This document shows positions 51,449 to 60,988 of a stretch of DNA of 64,000 nt, piece by piece. Location: assembly GCA_013152385.1 (NCBI GenBank), contig JAADGL010000025.1:30713-94712 (forward strand), written 5' to 3'. Each line of letters starts with the position of its first letter. Position 1 is the first letter of the stretch. The notes under the pieces were generated by a model. It was not told where the DNA came from. It was given only the letters and a program-made list of their open reading frames with translations, and searched no databases. The position numbers and the translations under genes are program-made. Origin of the DNA: Acidobacteriota bacterium (lineage in GTDB: Bacteria > Acidobacteriota > Holophagae > Thermotomaculales > Thermotomaculaceae).

Positions 51449-53854
51449 TCAACCTGTTGAATTGTCACCGTCATTACCGTTGATTTTCAGGTTTCGAATC
51501 ACATGTACCGCTTCAAACGCGGTTTTACCATAACCGTCCGCTCCGATTTCTTCTGCAAACCGGCGGGTGACCACCGCACCTCCAACCAGAACGGGAAGGC
51601 CGGGCATCTCGGTTTTCAACCGGAGAATGGTCTTCTCCATTGAAGCAAGACTGGTGGTCATCAAAGCGGAAAGCCCGACAGCCCCGGCTTTTTTTGCACG
51701 CGCGATTTCCACAATTTCATCCGGACTTCTGTCCACTCCACCGTCCTCCGCCGGAATTCCAAATCCCTGAAGCACCGACATCACAATGTTTTTCCCAATA
51801 TCATGAATATCATTCTGGACCGTAAACAAGAGTACGGGCTGCTCTGTTTGACCCTTTTTCCGTGAAGGCACGCCTCCGCTTTTAAGGTTTTTCAACAGCT
51901 TTTTCATTGTTTCACCGGCTACAATCAATTGCGGAAGATAAAGTTTCTTTTCTTCAAATGCCTCGCCAATTGCTTCCATTTTCGGTGAAACAACTTTTTC
52001 AAGAAAAACATACGGTGAATCAAATTGCTTCCTGTTTTGTTCCAGGATATCCAGAATCGCATCCGGATCCGCAGAAAGAAGCGCCCCCCCCACTTCAGGA
52101 AACGGTTCTGAAAATGTAATTTTCTCACCTTCCTCCCGAATCAGAGGCTCCCCGTGAAACAATGCGTTTCCAAGGCGGATAGCGGCACAGATATTGGGGT
52201 CACTGGTATCGGCAATTGCGGCGGAAAGACCGTTTTCTGTCAATTGCCCGAGCAAAAATGCGTTCATCCGGCTGCGGTCAGCCAGTCCATGGGAAAAATT
52301 AGAGAGTCCGATTATGGTTTTATAAGCCGTTTTCTCCACAATTTTCCGGACCATATTAAACTGATCCACTCCGGTCGCAAGGGACAAGGCAAGGGGGTCC
52401 ACAAGGATCTCTTCCGCCGGAATACCATAACGGCTACGCAAACGCTCCAAAATCTCAAGGGCCTCCAGCCGCTGCTCGTAACTCTTGGGCAGGCGGTTTC
52501 CCGTCATCAACAGGGCTACGATTTTTCCCCGGTGACGATGATACAGCTCAGCCATCCGGGAAAACCGTTTTTCTGTCAGGTCGGTTGAATTATAAATCGG
52601 CTTTCCAACCGTAAAACGGGCGGCGGCGTCCATCAGGTCGGGATACAGGGTGTCAATGGAAAGAATCGGTGCATACTCTCCCCGCTCAATGGAAAGCAGC
52701 GTTTCCTGCCAGACCGAGGGGCTTTTTACAGCAATAGGGTCCAGATTAATGTCCACCGCATCGGTATACCCGGTAGAAAACTGACGCTCCAGTTCCCCTT
52801 TGACCGCAGACTCCGAATCATTCCGAAACCGCCTCAGGAATGTACGGTTGCCGGATAAATTCAACCGTTCGCCAACGGCACAGAACGGCTGGCTGCGAAA
52901 ATCATAAAGCCGCCTGCCGGAACTGATAACATCGGGAATGTCCCGTTTTACGGCAGAAAGACGGCGCCCCGGGATTCCATCAACCGCAGTGCGCAAAGAA
53001 GCTGTATACTCCGGTGTTGACCCGCAGCAGGTTCCGACAATCCGAACGCCAAGTTCCAGCGCCCGGGGAAGCAGTTCCAGCATTTCGCCCCTGACGTCCG
53101 GATAAACGGCGGTTTGGCCCTGAATCTGCGGAAGCCCCGCATTGGGGGCCATTGAAAGAAAACCGTCCGAAAATCGGCTGAGTTCAGCAACATGGCCCAG
53201 AATTCCCGACGGGCCGGTAGAACAGTTTACACCTATCACGTCCGCATGGAGAGAATGCAACATTACCGCGGCATTGGCGGCGGGAGAACCGCTCAGGGTC
53301 AAACTTCCGTCTTGAAAAGTAAACTGGCAAATCAGCGGAATGTCAGTTGAAACCATACGGACGGCATGAATTGCAATACTCATTTCCAGCAAATCGGAGA
53401 AAGTTTCAAACAGTATCCCGTCAATACCGCATGACAATGCCTGTTCCGCCGCCATGCGATAAGTCGTGGTGATGGCTTCCGCCTCTTCCGGGGTATAGCC
53501 CCACATGCCGGGTGTCATCGGCCCGAAACTGGCAATTTTAATCAAATTCCGGACAGATTCAACATCTTTAAGAATCCGGACACCTGCCCGAATCAGGGAA
53601 AGGCCCTGTTCACGTTCCAGTTTCCCCTTGAAAATCGAATGAAATATTCCGAATGTGTTGGACTTGACAATGTCGGCTCCGGCATCCGCATATTTCTGAT
53701 GCGTTGCTTTCACGATATCCGGTTTCCGTATATTCAGCTCTTCAATGGCAAATCCGTCCGCGTGTGGGGACAGAAACGTGCCATAGGCGCCATCCATGAC
53801 CAGAATCTCTTCTTTGAGCAGGTTGTGAAATGATTTTCGGCTGGAGACAGTCAT
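51449..53854 (-). CDS. metH: Cobalamin-dependent methionine synthase, short form (no reactivation domain)
   Basis: MetH moves a methyl group from methyl-THF through cobalamin to homocysteine. The 801 residues hold: homocysteine domain (~1-300; zinc cysteines in GVNCSTGP ~209 and GTCCGS ~275), pterin domain (~310-570; AVGERLNLSGNR, LVDPLALSLATG), B12 cap (~580-660) and B12 domain (~665-800; DIHDIGKNIV carries the cobalt-ligating His). The C-terminal AdoMet reactivation domain of E. coli MetH (~1227 residues in all) is absent, as in several anaerobes. It overlaps mcp by 4 bases. Confidence 0.93.
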   Translation of the reverse strand: MTVSSRKSFHNLLKEEILVMDGAYGTFLSPHADGFAIEELNIRKPDIVKATHQKYADAGADIVKSNTFGIFHSIFKGKLEREQGLSLIRAGVRILKDVESVRNLIKIASFGPMTPGMWGYTPEEAEAITTTYRMAAEQALSCGIDGILFETFSDLLEMSIAIHAVRMVSTDIPLICQFTFQDGSLTLSGSPAANAAVMLHSLHADVIGVNCSTGPSGILGHVAELSRFSDGFLSMAPNAGLPQIQGQTAVYPDVRGEMLELLPRALELGVRIVGTCCGSTPEYTASLRTAVDGIPGRRLSAVKRDIPDVISSGRRLYDFRSQPFCAVGERLNLSGNRTFLRRFRNDSESAVKGELERQFSTGYTDAVDINLDPIAVKSPSVWQETLLSIERGEYAPILSIDTLYPDLMDAAARFTVGKPIYNSTDLTEKRFSRMAELYHRHRGKIVALLMTGNRLPKSYEQRLEALEILERLRSRYGIPAEEILVDPLALSLATGVDQFNMVRKIVEKTAYKTIIGLSNFSHGLADRSRMNAFLLGQLTENGLSAAIADTSDPNICAAIRLGNALFHGEPLIREEGEKITFSEPFPEVGGALLSADPDAILDILEQNRKQFDSPYVFLEKVVSPKMEAIGEAFEEKKLYLPQLIVAGETMKKLLKNLKSGGVPSRKKGQTEQPVLLFTVQNDIHDIGKNIVMSVLQGFGIPAEDGGVDRSPDEIVEIARAKKAGAVGLSALMTTSLASMEKTILRLKTEMPGLPVLVGGAVVTRRFAEEIGADGYGKTAFEAVHVIRNLKINGNDGDNSTG

Positions 53855-56379
53855 TTGCGGTCCGGCAGTCGGAATTTTGCGATTTCAGTTGATAACGAGG
53901 AAAGTTCGGCGGAAAAATCGTCCACAACAGCCCTCAGCGTATCGGATTTCGAACGAATTTTCTCAGAGTTCTCTTCAATTGTCCGAATCAACCGGACAAT
54001 ATCCTCAACCGCTTCCTTAACTTTCTCCGACGCACTTTTTGCATCGCCCGATAAATCACGAATAGATTCGGATGCAGCCGCGATCTGATTTGCGCCCACT
54101 GTCTGCTCCTGTGCCGCAACCATTACCTGCCCGGCCATTTCCTTCATTTCATCAGATGTTTCCATAGACTTTTCCGTTACTGTCACCTGTTCATTCAGGA
54201 CGTCTTCTGTCTTTGCCAAAAGCAGTTTCAGCATCCGGGTTCCGTCCAGTAATGTGCCCACCCGGCTCTTTTCCTGTCCGGCGTCATCCAGCATAAATTG
54301 TATCCGGCCGGATTCTTCCCGGAGCCTCTCTACCCCGTCAAGCTGGATGGAAAGTATTTTTTTTAATATCCCCTTTGCCCGCCTGAATTCGATTCCCGCA
54401 CCCTTTGTGCCTTCCTCAAGGTTTGAAAGTTGATGAATTGTATTGTTTACAATTGTCCGAATCTCTCCCGTGGAATCCCCGGTTCGTTCAGCCAACTCCT
54501 TGATTTCATCGGCGATTACACCAAATCCGGAGTCAAGGGAATCATTTCGTGCGGCAAGAATTGCCGCATTCAATGCCAGAATACCCGCCTGGTCAATAAA
54601 ATCGTCCATTATGCGCGCAATGGACTCAATCCTGGCAATTTCTTTACCGAGAACAATCCGGGAATCCTGATAATCTGCATACATTGCGGATAATTTGTCA
54701 AGATGAGTTTCAATTTCTCCGAAACCCTGATGAATCCCCCCTGCGGCATCCAGCTGTTTCTCGATTTCAAAATGAACTTCTCCCAACTCTGAAATTCTTT
54801 TCCCAAACGAATCATGAAGCTGTGAAACACTTCCCTCAATCTGTTCCACCATTCCAAAAGCTGTTTTGAGTTCGGAAGAAAAAGATTTCAGCGAAGATGT
54901 GTTTTCCCGCACATTTCCGGCAATCATGTCAGCGAGTCCGACCAGTTTCCCCATCGAATTTTTTACCTCGCTTATTGATGCGGCAAATTCAATTGCAGTG
55001 CTGGAAGTTCTCTCTGAAATCAAAAATAGTTCAGAAATTGCTTTTTGAAGATTGTCCGCAAATCCCTCCACAAAACTGACCGCATCCCCTGCATTTCTCA
55101 CCAGCGGCCGCTGGCCGCCGGCCAATTCCTGAAGAAAATGACTGACTTCTTCCACCACACGGATATTCAGGTTCAACAAACGGGCATGCTCACGAATATC
55201 TCCGATTACTTTACCGGCATTGTTCTTGACAACAATCAGCTTCTGATACAAATTCCAGAACTCGTCAGTCGCATACAATCTTTCCGCATCACCGAGGTTT
55301 CCATCCGCCATCTCATCCGTAATTCTGTTAATGACCGATAATGTTCCTTTAAATTCCTTATTTACCTGAAAAACAACAATAATCCCGACACCAAGGAGCA
55401 TCACCAGCAGAACAATTCCCCCCTTGGCAACCACCCCGGAAATAACTTTTGAACGCAATTTTGCCCTATCGGTTCGGAACACCAGCGTTCCGATTCCCAC
55501 ATCTTTTTTTACAATCACCCAATTCTTTCCCTCATGGGCAGGAACAATCATCTTTTGTTTCGATCCCGGAGATCCGGACATCAAAACAAGCTCCGAACCA
55601 ATCAATTTCGGAAACTCCCTGATGATGGCCCGGGCATGTTCCGGGGATTCCCGGGTTTCAGGGTTTGCCTGAATCCGATAGGCAATTTCATCCAATTGAA
55701 GTTTGCCAAATTCCTTCAATTGGCCTTCCAGCATGGAATTAAATGAATTTACACTTCCAATCAGGGTAAAAAAGATTGCAAGTAAAAAAAGATAAAACAC
55801 CGCCAGCGCACTTTTGTTCAAGCTGGACATCCGGTAGAAATTCAATCCGGAAAGTGCATTTTCAGGAAAAGTCGAGAGATAGCGCCGGATCGTGGACATC
55901 AGCAAACGCCGGACAACAATTGTGTCCACAAGCCAGGTTACCGGTGCCATCCCTACGAAAGTAATCAACGCCAAAAGGCCCATCAACCTGGAAATCCCAG
56001 GTGTATTTATACTGAAATAATAGGCAAAGCCCCCGGCAACCGCCCACAAAATCACAATGGTAAAAATTCCACTGGTTGCGGCGGAAAGAAGTTGTTTTAA
56101 TTTATAAATCCTGGATTGCAGATCCATCTCGGAAAACCGGTCCTGCGGCATCCATGCTTTTTTCAGCTTTAAATAGAAAAAAACCAGATGCAATACATAA
56201 AAAGGAAAAAGCAGAACCGTTCCTCTGATTATAAAATGGATGAGATTTTCCCATTGTATTACATCAAGATAGAACAAAATCAATGCGGCGGCAAAACCGG
56301 AAACGAGATTCACCAGAAAATCATTGATAACTACCCTTAAATAGAGATTTTGAAATTGAAATAACTTATTTTGTTTCAT
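53851..56379 (-). CDS. Methyl-accepting chemotaxis-type receptor with divergent signalling tip
   Basis: An 842-residue membrane sensor. Hydrophobic segments at ~22-40, ~45-70, ~100-122, ~131-155 and ~188-212 precede an extracytoplasmic domain (~215-315), a final helix (~320-340), a HAMP-like segment (ITDEMADGNLGDAE), and a long coiled coil. The tip reads IDQAGILALNAAILAARND then SGFGVIADEIKELAE, so the core LALNAAxxAAR is present but the tip Glu after NAA is Leu and the AGExGRG segment is replaced by NDSLDSG. CheA/CheW contact may therefore differ. No che genes are near; it overlaps metH by 4 bases. Confidence 0.88.
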   Translation of the reverse strand: MKQNKLFQFQNLYLRVVINDFLVNLVSGFAAALILFYLDVIQWENLIHFIIRGTVLLFPFYVLHLVFFYLKLKKAWMPQDRFSEMDLQSRIYKLKQLLSAATSGIFTIVILWAVAGGFAYYFSINTPGISRLMGLLALITFVGMAPVTWLVDTIVVRRLLMSTIRRYLSTFPENALSGLNFYRMSSLNKSALAVFYLFLLAIFFTLIGSVNSFNSMLEGQLKEFGKLQLDEIAYRIQANPETRESPEHARAIIREFPKLIGSELVLMSGSPGSKQKMIVPAHEGKNWVIVKKDVGIGTLVFRTDRAKLRSKVISGVVAKGGIVLLVMLLGVGIIVVFQVNKEFKGTLSVINRITDEMADGNLGDAERLYATDEFWNLYQKLIVVKNNAGKVIGDIREHARLLNLNIRVVEEVSHFLQELAGGQRPLVRNAGDAVSFVEGFADNLQKAISELFLISERTSSTAIEFAASISEVKNSMGKLVGLADMIAGNVRENTSSLKSFSSELKTAFGMVEQIEGSVSQLHDSFGKRISELGEVHFEIEKQLDAAGGIHQGFGEIETHLDKLSAMYADYQDSRIVLGKEIARIESIARIMDDFIDQAGILALNAAILAARNDSLDSGFGVIADEIKELAERTGDSTGEIRTIVNNTIHQLSNLEEGTKGAGIEFRRAKGILKKILSIQLDGVERLREESGRIQFMLDDAGQEKSRVGTLLDGTRMLKLLLAKTEDVLNEQVTVTEKSMETSDEMKEMAGQVMVAAQEQTVGANQIAAASESIRDLSGDAKSASEKVKEAVEDIVRLIRTIEENSEKIRSKSDTLRAVVDDFSAELSSLSTEIAKFRLPDRK

Positions 56380-56392
56380 ACCGCTTTATATC

Positions 56393-56962
56393 TTACCAGA
56401 AATCCGGAATTGTTGTAAATGCGGTAATCCATTTGCTTCCGTAACGCCTCTCCTTCCACAGGTGTAAATGAAGCAGTTCCGGCACGTCAAGGGGGAAGCC
56501 GTGTTCGACAAAGAAAATCAGATTTTCCGGTTTTTTCCGGTCAAAAGCGGAAAAAACCTGTCTGTAGAGCCTTTGATCCCGGTATGGCGGATCAAAATAA
56601 ACAATCATCCGTCCGCGCTCCGGCTTTTCCCTGAAAGTAGAGAGAAAACGGAGAACATCACTTTCAATAATCCGAATAATACCCGAACCGGAAAGAAATT
56701 CAGTATTTCGTTCCACAAGACGGCAAGCCTCCCGGCTTTTATCAACAAATAAAACCCGGCTGGCCCCCCGGCTCATTGCTTCCGCCCCCATAATTCCGGT
56801 TCCGCAGCAGAGGTCAAGAAACAGGGAGCCTGAAACCTCTCCCTGAAGGATATTAAAAACCGCCTGCCGGATTTTATCGGTAGTCGGCCGTATTTCAAGG
56901 CCGGACGGGACTTTCAGCCAACGGCCGCGGAATTCACCGCCGGATATGCGTATTCTTCCCGT
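56393..56962 (-). CDS. rsmD: 16S rRNA (guanine-966-N2)-methyltransferase RsmD, start codon unconventional
   Basis: RsmD methylates G966 of 16S rRNA. The open frame reads RIRISGGEFRGRWLKV, LEIRPTTDKIRQAVFNIL, LDLCCGTGIMGAEAMSRGA (SAM loop) and YFDPPYRD (catalytic NPPY-type motif), a full RsmD of ~185 residues. But no ATG, GTG or TTG occurs in frame before the internal ATG at 56791, which would drop the SAM loop. AAGGAG (56974-56969) is ideally placed for an ACG at 56962; an ATA at 56953 aligns with the usual MRI start. I give the ACG as start provisionally. A sequence error is an alternative. fabH precedes it. Confidence 0.8.
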   Translation of the reverse strand, partial: TGRIRISGGEFRGRWLKVPSGLEIRPTTDKIRQAVFNILQGEVSGSLFLDLCCGTGIMGAEAMSRGASRVLFVDKSREACRLVERNTEFLSGSGIIRIIESDVLRFLSTFREKPERGRMIVYFDPPYRDQRLYRQVFSAFDRKKPENLIFFVEHGFPLDVPELLHLHLWKERRYGSKWITAFTTIPDFW

Positions 56963-57016
56963 ATCTGTCTCCTTTTACATTTTTCGGTCATACAATAATA
57001 AACATTCAAATTTATC

Positions 57017-58003
57017 TTACCAGCGGATCAGTGCACTTCCCCAGGTAAACCCGGCACCAAAAGATGCAATGACAACCAGATCTCCTTTTTTCAGCCGCCC
57101 GCTCTCCACCGCTTCGTCCAGACAGGTGGGAATGGTGGCAGCAGTGGTATTCCCGAATTTATGGATATTGATCATTACTTTTTCTCTTGGGAGTTTCATT
57201 CGTTTGGCAACAGACTCAATAATTCGAATATTGGCCTGGTGGGGGACAAAAAGATCCACATCTTCAAGTGAAAATCCATTCTTTTCTACAATCTCAACAG
57301 CTACATCCGCCATTTTTGTTACCGCATGTTTGAAAACTTCCCTTCCCTCCTGATGAACCGTGTGAAGATTCTTTGCAACCGTTTCGGCAGAAGTCGGATT
57401 CAAAGAGCCGCCCCCTGCCATATAGAGATATTTCCCGCCGCTTCCGTCCACATGCTGAATGGTATCCAGCATACCTTCATCCGGGCCGGCCGGTTCAAGA
57501 AGAACGGCACCTGCCCCGTCACCGAAAAGGACACATGTATTTCGATCATTCATGTCCAGAAAAGAAGTGCAAACGTCGGCACCCACGACCAGGACCCGGT
57601 CATAGCGGCCGCTTTCGACCAGCATTACCCCTGTGGTATATGAAAATACAAACCCGCAGCACCCCGCGGATACATCGAAACCATAGGCATTCTTTGCCCC
57701 CAGCTTGTCTTGGAGAAGACAGGCACTTGAAGGGTACATCATGTCAGGAGTTACCGTTCCAAATACGATTGCATCAATTTCATCCGCGCTTATTCCCCGT
57801 TTTTTCAGCAGCTTTCGACAAGCCTCAAGAGCCAAATCCGATGATGCCACTCCCTTTTCCACATAGTGGCGTTCACTGATTCCCGTGCGGGTCTTAATCC
57901 ATTCATCAGACGTATCGAGATACCCTTCAAAAAAACTATTGGGGATTACTTTCGGCGGGAAATAACTGCCTGTGGCGGTAACAACTGCATGTCTCTTTTC
58001 CAT
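57017..58003 (-). CDS. fabH: 3-oxoacyl-ACP synthase III
   Basis: FabH condenses acetyl-CoA with malonyl-ACP to start fatty acid chains. The ~328-residue protein has the catalytic triad regions: Cys in SAGCCGFVF (~115; Ser of the usual ACSG is Cys here), His in VPHQANIRI and Asn in HKFGNTTAAT, and the motif SDEWIKTRTGISER. ATG 58003 is chosen: GGAGGAG lies just upstream, while the longer frame overlaps lapB. It lies between lapB and rsmD rather than with other fab genes. It complements accA at 4096. Confidence 0.95.
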   Translation of the reverse strand: MEKRHAVVTATGSYFPPKVIPNSFFEGYLDTSDEWIKTRTGISERHYVEKGVASSDLALEACRKLLKKRGISADEIDAIVFGTVTPDMMYPSSACLLQDKLGAKNAYGFDVSAGCCGFVFSYTTGVMLVESGRYDRVLVVGADVCTSFLDMNDRNTCVLFGDGAGAVLLEPAGPDEGMLDTIQHVDGSGGKYLYMAGGGSLNPTSAETVAKNLHTVHQEGREVFKHAVTKMADVAVEIVEKNGFSLEDVDLFVPHQANIRIIESVAKRMKLPREKVMINIHKFGNTTAATIPTCLDEAVESGRLKKGDLVVIASFGAGFTWGSALIRW

Positions 58004-58020
58004 TATTCTCCTCCAGAAAA

Positions 58021-59175
58021 TTAAATCTTTGATTCCACAAAGGTATTCCATCCAAAACAAGATGGGCATTTCCACAAAAATTCAGATGACTTATACCGGC
58101 AATCCACGCACATGAACGGTGCGTTAAACACCATAATCTTATCCGTCTGAATAGCATATTCTTTCAGATATTCCTGTTTTTTCGGATATTGCATGAGGAA
58201 TTTCCATATCTCCTGATGAACCAGCAATACATGGGGCATACTCTGCATTGCCTTAATCAGTTCGGGAAATGCCGCATCGGGACGGTCCTGCTGAATGTAA
58301 TAACGGGAAAGATGCAGCCGGGTACGCCAGTCATCGGCATTGCGGTTTAAAAGTGAATGACACAGTTCCTCAAATTGCCCCGGAGAAATCCGGAGATACA
58401 AATTCATTCCGAGAAACGCTTTGTCCGGAACCTGACGGAATAATTCTTCAAGATGCTTCCGGGCAAGGCCGATCTTGTCCCCTTTCTCCACAGAAAGTTT
58501 TGCCAGATTCAAGTATGCGGGGTATACTTTGGCGTTTAATTTCAGCGCTTTCCTGAAATTTGTCTCCGCTTTTGAGAATTCTCCTTCTTTCGCAGCCTGT
58601 TCACCCAGTTCATTGTAGATAAACGCTACTTCCATCCGGTATTTTTCTTCATTGAGGATTTTTCCTTTTGCCATCACATCCATTAAACTCAACAGCTTTT
58701 CATAATCCCCCACCTGCTTACAGAGGTGCGCATAACGCCGGAGAAGGCCGGAGTCCCCCGGATTCAGGTTAAAGGCATCCCGATAAGTTCGTACCGCCCT
58801 CTCCAACATGCCTGCAAGCCGAAAATCCTCGGCAAGGGAGGATAGCGCCCAGCCCTTAAATTTATTTTCGAGATTCGGCCGGTGCAACACTGATTTATGG
58901 ACTTTAATGGCTTCCGCAATATAACCTTTTTCCCGGAGAACATTCCCGAAAATTACGTAAATTTCTTTTTTCTCGGAATCCGCTTCCATGATGGATGCGA
59001 GAATATTTTCCACACCTGCGGTCTCACCTGACTGCAGAGAATCAATCAGTTTTACTGCCTGAACATAAAAATTGGCGGATTCGCTGCCGTTTTTCACATC
59101 CCCGGCCCTGCCGTGGAGTAAAAAAAGAAGAAGCAGAACGATAAGAACAAAAAACAGTAATATAATCGGCAGCAT
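58021..59175 (-). CDS. lapB: LPS assembly regulator LapB (YciM)
   Basis: In E. coli, LapB is an inner-membrane TPR protein that, with LapA, directs LpxC to FtsH and couples LPS supply to transport. This ~384-residue protein has an N-terminal helix (~3-22: MLPIILLFFVLIVLLLLFLL), TPR repeats (e.g. AKVYPAYLNLAKLSVEKGD), and the diagnostic C-terminal rubredoxin-like zinc knuckle CVDCRYKSSEFLWKCPSC. ATG 59175 lies one base after the lapA stop; an earlier in-frame TTG has no ribosome site. Pairing with lapA and location after kds genes support the assignment. Confidence 0.92.
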   Translation of the reverse strand: MLPIILLFFVLIVLLLLFLLHGRAGDVKNGSESANFYVQAVKLIDSLQSGETAGVENILASIMEADSEKKEIYVIFGNVLREKGYIAEAIKVHKSVLHRPNLENKFKGWALSSLAEDFRLAGMLERAVRTYRDAFNLNPGDSGLLRRYAHLCKQVGDYEKLLSLMDVMAKGKILNEEKYRMEVAFIYNELGEQAAKEGEFSKAETNFRKALKLNAKVYPAYLNLAKLSVEKGDKIGLARKHLEELFRQVPDKAFLGMNLYLRISPGQFEELCHSLLNRNADDWRTRLHLSRYYIQQDRPDAAFPELIKAMQSMPHVLLVHQEIWKFLMQYPKKQEYLKEYAIQTDKIMVFNAPFMCVDCRYKSSEFLWKCPSCFGWNTFVESKI

Positions 59176-59176
59176 T

Positions 59177-59515
59177 TCAGGAAGCCCCGTTTCCCCCGTT
59201 GGATTCGGAATCAATGAACTCTTTTACCGCAATATTCCGGTGTGTGTCCAATTCCTTTTTCAATGTGGACAGTTCTGCGTCTTTTGCCCTGCATTCTTTT
59301 TTTCGCTGCATAAGCTCTCCGAGAATAACCAGCACTCCGAGGAAAAAACCGCCGGCCATTGAAAAGAAAATGACCACAAAGAGCGGAATTTCCTTGAAAA
59401 CATCGTCTGTACCGTAAAAATACCGGAAATCCACACTTTGATAAACATTAAGGGTGAATAACACAAATAAAACGATGAAAAGAATTGTCCAGAATGAAAT
59501 TTTAACGTACTTCAT
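59177..59515 (-). CDS. lapA: LapA-like inner-membrane protein (DUF1049)
   Basis: LapA is a small two-helix partner of LapB in control of LpxC/LPS. The ~112-residue protein shows helix 1 (~5-25: ISFWTILFIVLFVLFTLNVY), helix 2 (~44-66: LFVVIFFSMAGGFFLGVLVI) with the GGFxxG pattern of DUF1049, and a C-terminal charged coiled coil (AKDAELSTLKKELDTHRN). ATG 59515 follows GGAGG; it overlaps kdsC. The next gene, lapB, begins one base after its stop. Confidence 0.88.
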   Translation of the reverse strand: MKYVKISFWTILFIVLFVLFTLNVYQSVDFRYFYGTDDVFKEIPLFVVIFFSMAGGFFLGVLVILGELMQRKKECRAKDAELSTLKKELDTHRNIAVKEFIDSESNGGNGAS

Positions 59516-60047
59516 GTGTTCCTCCAAAATGAGTCAGCACTTTTTCCCACTCTCCACGGGAACGAATCAGTAACTCTACCAGTTCTCTGAACGCCCCTTT
59601 CCCGCCGGAATGCGTGGTAACAAAGTCCACTTCATTCCGGACATCTTCCGGTGCTTCCGGTACGGTTGCGGAAAATGCAGCGTAGCGAAGTATAGGCAAA
59701 TCCACAAGGTCATCACCAATGGCCGCAGTTTCCTCCCGTGACACCTGCAATGTATCACAGATTTCACGAACCCGGGCCATTTTATCTGTTATGCCGTCCA
59801 GACAAAAATCAACCCCCAGCTCTGCCCCGCGTCTGCGAAGGGCTGGTGACGCTTTCGCAGAGACAAAAGCCACACGAATTCCGGCGTATTGCGCCATCTT
59901 CACAGCCAAACCATCCCGAACATGAAATGCTTTCAAATGACTCCTCATTTCCGGCGCGTAGTATAATTTCCCATCTGTCAGCACGCCATCCACATCTGAA
60001 ACAATGAGGCGTATCTTTTTCATTCTTAGAATAGTTTGGTTTTCCAT
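59502..60047 (-). CDS. kdsC: KDO-8-phosphate phosphatase KdsC
   Basis: KdsC removes phosphate from Kdo-8-phosphate, the step before CMP-Kdo formation. The 181-residue C0-type HAD phosphatase has DVDGVLTDG (nucleophile and acid/base Asp), FVSAKASPALRRRGAEL with the conserved Lys/Ser region, and GDDLVDLPIL. Met9 (60023) is an alternative start that would place the gene two bases after kdsD; neither has a strong ribosome site. It overlaps lapA by 14 bases. Confidence 0.93.
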   Translation of the reverse strand: MENQTILRMKKIRLIVSDVDGVLTDGKLYYAPEMRSHLKAFHVRDGLAVKMAQYAGIRVAFVSAKASPALRRRGAELGVDFCLDGITDKMARVREICDTLQVSREETAAIGDDLVDLPILRYAAFSATVPEAPEDVRNEVDFVTTHSGGKGAFRELVELLIRSRGEWEKVLTHFGGTHEVR

Positions 60048-60988
60048 AAGTCATGCAGATGAATCAGGCCAAGCAATTCATCTTCTCCATTCACCACAGC
60101 CAGTGAAGTAATGCGGTGTGTCTCCATCGCATGGAGCGCCTCCACCCCCAGTTTATCCGGCGAAATGCATTTCGGGGATCGAACCATGCAATCCGAAGCC
60201 GGTTGAAGCAGAAGATCAGAACCTTTTTCTTCGAGAAGACGCCTCAAATCCCCATCTGAAATTACACCGAGAAGTTTAGCATTTTCCACGACCAGAGCAA
60301 TTCCCAGCCGTTTACTGGACATCACATAAATCACATCCTGCATCCTGTCAACCGGTGACACCACAGGCAGTTCATCTCCCTTGTGCATCAATGCACTTAC
60401 CAGAAGAAGTTTCCTGCCCAGTTTTCCACCGGGATGACGGGCGGCAAAGTCTTCCGGAGTAAATGATTTTACAGCCAGCAGCACCATGGCAATGGCATCA
60501 CCCATGGCAAGGGTTGCCGTTGTGGAAGATGTCGGCGCAAGCCCCAGGGGGCAGGCTTCCTTCTCCACATTCAGCTTCAGTGTAACATCACTATGAGTTC
60601 CCAGGGTGGAATCCGGATTTGCAGTCATTGCCACAATGGGAACTCCGATTCTTCTGATAAACTCTATTAACCGTACAATTTCCTCAGTCTCACCGGAATT
60701 GGAAACCGCAATTACAGAATCCCCCTCCACAATCATTCCGAGATCCCCGTGAATGGCTTCAGCAGGATGCACAAAAAAAGAAGGGGTTCCGGTGGATGCC
60801 ATTGTTGCGGCAATTTTCCGGCAGATAAGCCCGGATTTTCCCATCCCGGTAACAATCACCCGCCCCTTCGTGTTTTTCAGAATCTCAATTGCCTGTTCGA
60901 AATTTTTCCCAAGGCATTTAACCTGGTCCGAAACGGTTTTAGCCTCAAGTTCAAGGACTTCCCGGGCGATTTCAATCCATTTCGACAT
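60026..60988 (-). CDS. kdsD: D-arabinose-5-phosphate isomerase KdsD/KpsF
   Basis: KdsD converts ribulose-5-phosphate to arabinose-5-phosphate for Kdo synthesis. The ~320-residue protein has an N-terminal SIS domain ([49 protein letters not shown]-type HPGGKLG) and two CBS domains (~200-320: [19 protein letters not shown]). ATG 60988 is preferred; a GTG six bases upstream is possible. It overlaps kdsA and is followed by kdsC. Confidence 0.94.
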   Translation of the reverse strand: MSKWIEIAREVLELEAKTVSDQVKCLGKNFEQAIEILKNTKGRVIVTGMGKSGLICRKIAATMASTGTPSFFVHPAEAIHGDLGMIVEGDSVIAVSNSGETEEIVRLIEFIRRIGVPIVAMTANPDSTLGTHSDVTLKLNVEKEACPLGLAPTSSTTATLAMGDAIAMVLLAVKSFTPEDFAARHPGGKLGRKLLLVSALMHKGDELPVVSPVDRMQDVIYVMSSKRLGIALVVENAKLLGVISDGDLRRLLEEKGSDLLLQPASDCMVRSPKCISPDKLGVEALHAMETHRITSLAVVNGEDELLGLIHLHDLWKTKLF

